Shown in pieces: positions 12,298 through 15,563 of a stretch of DNA of 15,563 bases. Below the pieces are notes generated by a model, which was given only the letters and a program-made list of their open reading frames with translations, ran no database searches and was not told the origin of the DNA. The translations under genes were made by a program, and so were the position numbers. This DNA comes from CAZAGD01 sp049699975 (GTDB taxonomy: Bacteria > Desulfobacterota > SM23-61), in NCBI GenBank assembly GCA_049699975.1, contig JBNAWB010000074.1, forward strand, positions 1 through 15,563, written 5' to 3'. Every line of letters starts with the position of its first letter. The first letter of the stretch is position 1.

Positions 12298-13962
12298 ATG
12301 GCTGCCAATCTGCGGAGTAAAGGTTTGGGTCCGGATGTTCCGCAATACTATATCCGCCGAGCTCTGCTTAAATCGATGGGCTATACTGATCGAGATTTGG
12401 AAAAACCATTAGTGGCCATTGCCAATACTTGGAATGAAATTTTGCCCGGAGCTTATCATTTAGACAAAGTTGCCTTAGCCGTGAAGAGAGGGATTCAAGA
12501 GGCTGGAGGCTTGGCTACTATTTTTAACGTAATGGCCCCTTGTGACGGCCAGGGAGCTGGCAATGTTGGTTTTAAGTATCTTTTGCCCAGCCGGGAATTG
12601 GTGGCTTCTTCTGTAGAAATGATGATTGAACATGCCAGCTATGATGCTGCGGTAATGATCGGAACTTGCGATAAGATTATTCCGGGATTGATCATTGCGG
12701 CCATTCGCTGCAACTTACCCACTGTATTAGTTACTGGAGGGTGGATGCCCGTTGGTCATTATAAAGGAGATCGCTTAGACATATCCTCTTTGGGTAAATA
12801 TTTTGTGCTTTATAAACAAGGGAAGATAAGCCGGGAAGAATTAAACGAAGTGGAAAGCTGTGCCTGCCCAGGCCCAGGAGCGTGTTGCGTCATGGGGACG
12901 GCTAATAGCATGTGTATAGCTGCCGAAGCTTGTGGGCTATCTTTACCAGGAAATTCCGCTATATGCGCTACTGACGCCGCCTTAGAACGGTTGGCCGAAG
13001 AAGCAGGTCGCAAGGTTATGGAGCATCTGCAAAATAATTTGCGCGCCCGAGACATCCTCAGCCAAGGGGCTTTTTTAAATATGGTGAAAGTTGCCTGCGC
13101 CACAAGCGGCTCGACAAATCTTGCTCTGCATTTCCCTGCTATCGCCCATGAATTGGGTTACCCTTTTACTCTGGATGATTTTGATCGGATCAGTCGGGAG
13201 ACTCCTTCGCTTATGGAAATTAAACCCTCCAATCCAAATTATCTCATGGAAGACTTCAGTCGAGCTGGAGGTTTGCAAGCGGTCATGAAATCAATGGCGT
13301 CTCTTCTTGATACCCAGGTGATGACCGCTAGCGGCCAAAAACTTGCTGAAAATTTAAAAGAAGCTCAGGTGAAGGATCCTAATGTAATTCGCCCTCTGGC
13401 CAATCCTTGGCATAAAGAAGGAGGCTTCGCCATTCTGCGCGGAAATTTAGGGATAGCGGTGGTCAAGCAAACTGCTGTAAGGCCGGAGATGTTTAAACAC
13501 CGCGGACCTGCCCATGTTTTTGAACAGGAAGAAGATTGTATTGATGCTCTTTTGAAAGGAAAAGTTAAAGAGGGCGAAGTTTTAATTATCCGTTATGAAG
13601 GACCTCGCGGTGGCCCAGGCATGAGAGAAATGGTCATGACTACTTATCTGATCGTGGAAATGGGCTTAGATAAATCAGTGGCTTTAGTAACGGATGGCCG
13701 TTTTTCGGGAACTTCCGGAGGGCCATGCATTGGTCATCTTTCGCCAGAAGCCATGGTGGGGGGCCCGATCGCTTTATTACAAAATGGAGATATTATTGAG
13801 ATTGATATTCCGAACCGTAAATTGAATGTAGAATTAAGCGCCGAAGAATTAAACCGCCGGAAAGCAAGCTGGCAACCTCCTGCTCCTAAAATTACTTATG
13901 GCTGGTTGGCTCATTTTGCTAAACACGCCACCAGCGCTGACAAAGGTGCCTACTTAGAATAA
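12298..13962 (+). CDS. IlvD/Edd family dehydratase (dihydroxy-acid dehydratase-like)
   Basis: This protein of about 554 residues belongs to the iron-sulfur dehydratases that include dihydroxy-acid dehydratase (IlvD), phosphogluconate dehydratase (Edd) and sugar-acid dehydratases. Family signs are NTWNEILPGAYHL, PCDG, LPSRELVASSVEMM, CDKIIPG, ACPGPGACC, VTDGRFSG and IEIDIPNRKLNV. The usual IlvD motif DGIAMGHEGM is replaced by DGQGAGNVGF, PNCDKI reads GTCDKI, and GRFSGATRGAAIGH reads GRFSGTSGGPCIGH, so the substrate may differ from the valine/isoleucine intermediates. The first cluster position is Gly (LPGAYH), as in E. coli-type enzymes with a 4Fe-4S cluster. AAGGAGGT ends 4 bases before the second ATG (12298) and only 1 before the first (12295), so 12298 is preferred. 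No other branched-chain amino acid gene is nearby. Confidence 0.85.
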   Translation: MAANLRSKGLGPDVPQYYIRRALLKSMGYTDRDLEKPLVAIANTWNEILPGAYHLDKVALAVKRGIQEAGGLATIFNVMAPCDGQGAGNVGFKYLLPSRELVASSVEMMIEHASYDAAVMIGTCDKIIPGLIIAAIRCNLPTVLVTGGWMPVGHYKGDRLDISSLGKYFVLYKQGKISREELNEVESCACPGPGACCVMGTANSMCIAAEACGLSLPGNSAICATDAALERLAEEAGRKVMEHLQNNLRARDILSQGAFLNMVKVACATSGSTNLALHFPAIAHELGYPFTLDDFDRISRETPSLMEIKPSNPNYLMEDFSRAGGLQAVMKSMASLLDTQVMTASGQKLAENLKEAQVKDPNVIRPLANPWHKEGGFAILRGNLGIAVVKQTAVRPEMFKHRGPAHVFEQEEDCIDALLKGKVKEGEVLIIRYEGPRGGPGMREMVMTTYLIVEMGLDKSVALVTDGRFSGTSGGPCIGHLSPEAMVGGPIALLQNGDIIEIDIPNRKLNVELSAEELNRRKASWQPPAPKITYGWLAHFAKHATSADKGAYLE

Positions 13963-14032
13963 GGCTGCGATTTAGAATTTTTTTAAAAAGAAGCTTACTC
14001 TTTTCAAAAAAGCGCTATTTAAAAATACAGTG

Positions 14033-14060
14033 TTTACCCCATTTATTAAAGGGTTATAAT
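14033..14060 (+). promoter_or_regulatory. Sigma-70-type promoter of the lipoprotein-rubrerythrin unit
   Basis: A perfect -10 TATAAT (14055-14060) is preceded by TTTACC (14033-14038, four of six matches to TTGACA) with a 16-base spacer. The region is A+T-rich. Transcription would begin near 14067, about 47 bases before the first lipoprotein gene. This is the best promoter in the window. Confidence 0.6.
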
Positions 14061-14113
14061 GAGTTATCCTTAAAAAAGTTTTTATGTAAAATCAATGGAA
14101 AGGAGGAAAAGTC

Positions 14114-14455
14114 ATGCGAGCGTTAATTATTGTTTTAGCAGCTGTTTTGGCTTTAACTTTAGCCTGTGCCCCATCGATTATTGAAGGGCGAAAGATAGAT
14201 CCAGCTAAGGTAAAGAAGATGGAGCCAGGGGTAACCAAAGTGTCTACGGTGGAAGAGCTTTTCGGTAAGCCAGACAAAGTTGAGAGATTACCTACTGGTG
14301 AAGAGATGTATGTTTATGGCTATGAAGTGAAAAATCCCCATTGGTGGACAGTAGATCAAGTAGAAAAACAAAGATTAGAAGTGATTTTGAAAAATGGTGT
14401 TGTTCAATATTACAAACTGCGCACCGAAGGGAAAGAAGTTGTGTTAAGGCAGTAA
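14114..14455 (+). CDS. Small lipoprotein, BamE/SmpA-like fold (paralogue 1)
   Basis: This 113-residue protein begins with a lipoprotein signal peptide: MRALIIVLAAVLALTLA, then C18, which would be lipidated. The mature part has the pattern of BamE/SmpA_OmlA-like domains: a helix-turn with VEELFGKPDKVE, then strands with EEMYVYGYEV and LEVILKNGVVQYYKL. A WWT motif lies between the strands. It is a tandem paralogue of the next gene, sharing PDKVE-like, WWT and LEV-LKNGVVQ-Y segments. AAAGGAGGA precedes the ATG. BamE itself assists outer-membrane protein assembly, but this similarity is one of pattern only, so no function is claimed beyond an envelope lipoprotein. Confidence 0.75.
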   Translation: MRALIIVLAAVLALTLACAPSIIEGRKIDPAKVKKMEPGVTKVSTVEELFGKPDKVERLPTGEEMYVYGYEVKNPHWWTVDQVEKQRLEVILKNGVVQYYKLRTEGKEVVLRQ

Positions 14456-14495
14456 AATTTTCCGCATAGATGATAATTATGAAAGGAGGTTCTAA

Positions 14496-14846
14496 ATGAA
14501 AGCATTAGGAGTATTAATTATTTTATCCTGCTTAGTAATCGCGGGTTGCGGTTACACGATAATGGAAGGTAAGAAATTTGATGCTGATAAAAGAGCAGAA
14601 ATAATAAAAATGAAGACCACTGCCGCCGAAGTGGTTCAACTCATCGGGCAGCCGGCCAAAATTGAAAAACCTTCTCCCGACCAAGAAAAGTACATTTACC
14701 GCTATTATCGAGAAGAATATACTAATTGGTGGACTTTACCCAAAATAGAGCATGAGAAATTAGAAGTTCTTTTGAAAAATGGCGTAGTTCAAGATTATTC
14801 TTATTCGGAAGAGGGCCGGGATAAAATTACGAAAGCAGATAAATAA
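14496..14846 (+). CDS. Small lipoprotein, BamE/SmpA-like fold (paralogue 2)
   Basis: This 116-residue protein has a lipoprotein signal with lipobox VIAGC (C18). It then shows the same plan as its neighbour: EGKKFDADK, a helix with AAEVVQLIGQPAKIEKP, a strand KYIYRYYREEY, NWWT, and LEVLLKNGVVQDYSYSEEG. The two clearly arose by duplication but have diverged strongly outside the WWT and LKNGVVQ motifs. AAAGGAGG lies 6 bases before the ATG. It is 40 bases after paralogue 1 and 13 bases before rubrerythrin, so all three are probably co-transcribed from the promoter at 14033-14060. The role is unknown. Confidence 0.75.
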   Translation: MKALGVLIILSCLVIAGCGYTIMEGKKFDADKRAEIIKMKTTAAEVVQLIGQPAKIEKPSPDQEKYIYRYYREEYTNWWTLPKIEHEKLEVLLKNGVVQDYSYSEEGRDKITKADK

Positions 14847-14859
14847 AGGAGTATAAATT

Positions 14860-15366
14860 ATGGCTCGGAGTGGTTCGCAAACGGAGAAAAATTTAAAGGA
14901 AGCCTTTGCTGGTGAGTCGCAAGCTAATCGCAAATATTTAGCTTTTGCCAAACAAGCTGAGGCTGAAGGATTTAAACAAATTGCCAAACTTTTTCGGGCA
15001 GCGGCCGAGGCAGAAACAGTCCACGCCCATGCCCATCTGCGAGCTTTAGGGGCTATTAAAACAACTAAAGAAAATTTGCAAGAAGCTATTAATGGGGAAA
15101 CCCAGGAATTCAAGAGCATGTATCCGCAGATGATTGCCAAGGCCAAAGAAGAAGGGTTGAAACAAGCGGAAATTAGTTTTAATTATGCTAACCAAGTGGA
15201 AAAGATTCATGCGGCTCTTTATGAAAAGGCTCTGGCAAACTTAGGGAAGAACGAAGAAGTGGATTATTATGTCTGTTCTGTTTGCGGGAACACGGTAGAA
15301 GGGCAGCCTCCAGATAAATGCCCCATTTGTGGCGTTCCCGCATCTAAATTCGTCAAGATTTCTTAA
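14860..15366 (+). CDS. rbr: Rubrerythrin
   Basis: This 168-residue protein is a peroxide-reducing diiron protein that protects anaerobes from oxidative stress. The four-helix domain carries the expected ligands: E19 in AGESQANRKY, E52 and H55 in EAETVHAHAHL, E80 and E83 in INGETQEFKSMYP, and E114 with H117 in NQVEKIHAALY. The C-terminal rubredoxin-like domain has C139/C142 and C154/C157 (YVCSVCGNTVEG, DKCPICG), which hold one iron. The order (diiron domain first, rubredoxin last) is that of classical rubrerythrin. Length is slightly short, with a trimmed linker. AAGGAG precedes the ATG. A terminator-like hairpin follows 56 bases after the stop. It is cytoplasmic, unlike its two lipoprotein neighbours. 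Confidence 0.95.
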   Translation: MARSGSQTEKNLKEAFAGESQANRKYLAFAKQAEAEGFKQIAKLFRAAAEAETVHAHAHLRALGAIKTTKENLQEAINGETQEFKSMYPQMIAKAKEEGLKQAEISFNYANQVEKIHAALYEKALANLGKNEEVDYYVCSVCGNTVEGQPPDKCPICGVPASKFVKIS

Positions 15367-15422
15367 TGGTCTTTCTAATTACGACCTTTCTTTAAAACTA
15401 CTTATCAATGAGCATCCTGCCG

Positions 15423-15450
15423 CCTCCTCCCTGATGGGGAGGAGGTTCTT
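15423..15450 (+). terminator. Terminator-like hairpin after rubrerythrin
   Basis: A perfect nine-base stem CCTCCTCCC (15423-15431) / GGGAGGAGG (15437-15445) with a five-base loop is followed by TTCTT. It is placed to end the lipoprotein-rubrerythrin transcript. The short, mixed T-tract makes efficiency uncertain, and the G/C-rich sequence also resembles the other CTCC/GGAG repeats in the window. Confidence 0.55.
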
Positions 15451-15485
15451 TAAGAAGAAAACGGATTAAGTTCCTTATTAATTTC

Positions 15486-15547
15486 GTAGGGCAAGCCCTA
15501 AAGGCTTACCCTACAAAATTTTTAAGCCGCCTGCCCTTTGCGGAAAA
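15486..15547 (-). repeat. Dispersed palindromic repeat, copy B
   Basis: GTAGGGCAAGCC (15486-15497) pairs with GGCTTACCCTAC (15503-15514) with one mismatch, making a 12-base stem around the loop CTAAA. It is followed by AAGCCGCC and CCCTTTGCGGAAAA, which is the reverse complement of the start of copy A (9060-9126). A second small stem CCGC (15527-15530)/GCGG (15540-15543) is shared. The copies lie in opposite orientation and both are intergenic. Confidence 0.7.
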
Positions 15548-15563
15548 TCAGTTATGGGCTTTG

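Noticed and set aside
13975..14012. A+T-rich partial stem after the dehydratase gene as terminator
   Set aside because: The possible pairing (AAAAAGA with TCTTTT) is short and has no G+C core.

Overview
The window comes from an anaerobic bacterium of middling G+C content (roughly mid-40s percent, judged by eye). It is probably a member of an uncultured deep-branching lineage: intergenic gaps carry small dispersed repeats, two lipoproteins look like BamE-type outer-membrane lipoproteins (which hints at a diderm cell), and the metabolism shown is hydrogen, ferredoxin/NAD(P) and rubrerythrin chemistry. I cannot name the phylum from sequence alone. No tRNA, rRNA, CRISPR array, transposase or phage gene is visible.

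Region 1 (285-8904) is one tightly packed plus-strand operon. It opens with three small regulatory-type genes: a DRTGG-domain protein, a GHKL/anti-sigma-like ATPase and a PHP-domain phosphoesterase. This trio is usually seen beside bifurcating [FeFe]-hydrogenases. Here it precedes the four subunits of a cytoplasmic group 3b [NiFe]-hydrogenase (sulfhydrogenase type) in the order beta (4Fe-4S), gamma (FAD/NAD(P)H, 2Fe-2S), delta (small subunit), alpha (large, Ni-Fe subunit). Then follow an unusual single polypeptide joining the large-subunit maturation protease to HypF, and HypC.

Region 2 (8905-9325) is a 421-base gap filled with repeat-like palindromic sequence. It splits the maturation genes. 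Region 3 (9326-11438) continues them with hypD and hypE. HypC, HypD, HypE and HypF together build and insert the Fe(CN)2CO group, and the protease domain then trims the 8-residue tail of the large subunit. Genes for nickel insertion (hypA, hypB) are not in the window.

Region 4 (11439-12294) holds a lone receiver-domain response regulator bracketed by two inverted copies of a repeat. Region 5 (12295-13962) is an IlvD/Edd-family dehydratase with non-canonical active-site motifs. Region 6 (14033-15445) looks like a separate transcription unit with a good promoter, two tandem paralogous lipoproteins, rubrerythrin and a terminator hairpin. The window ends in a second copy of the palindromic repeat seen between hypC and hypD.
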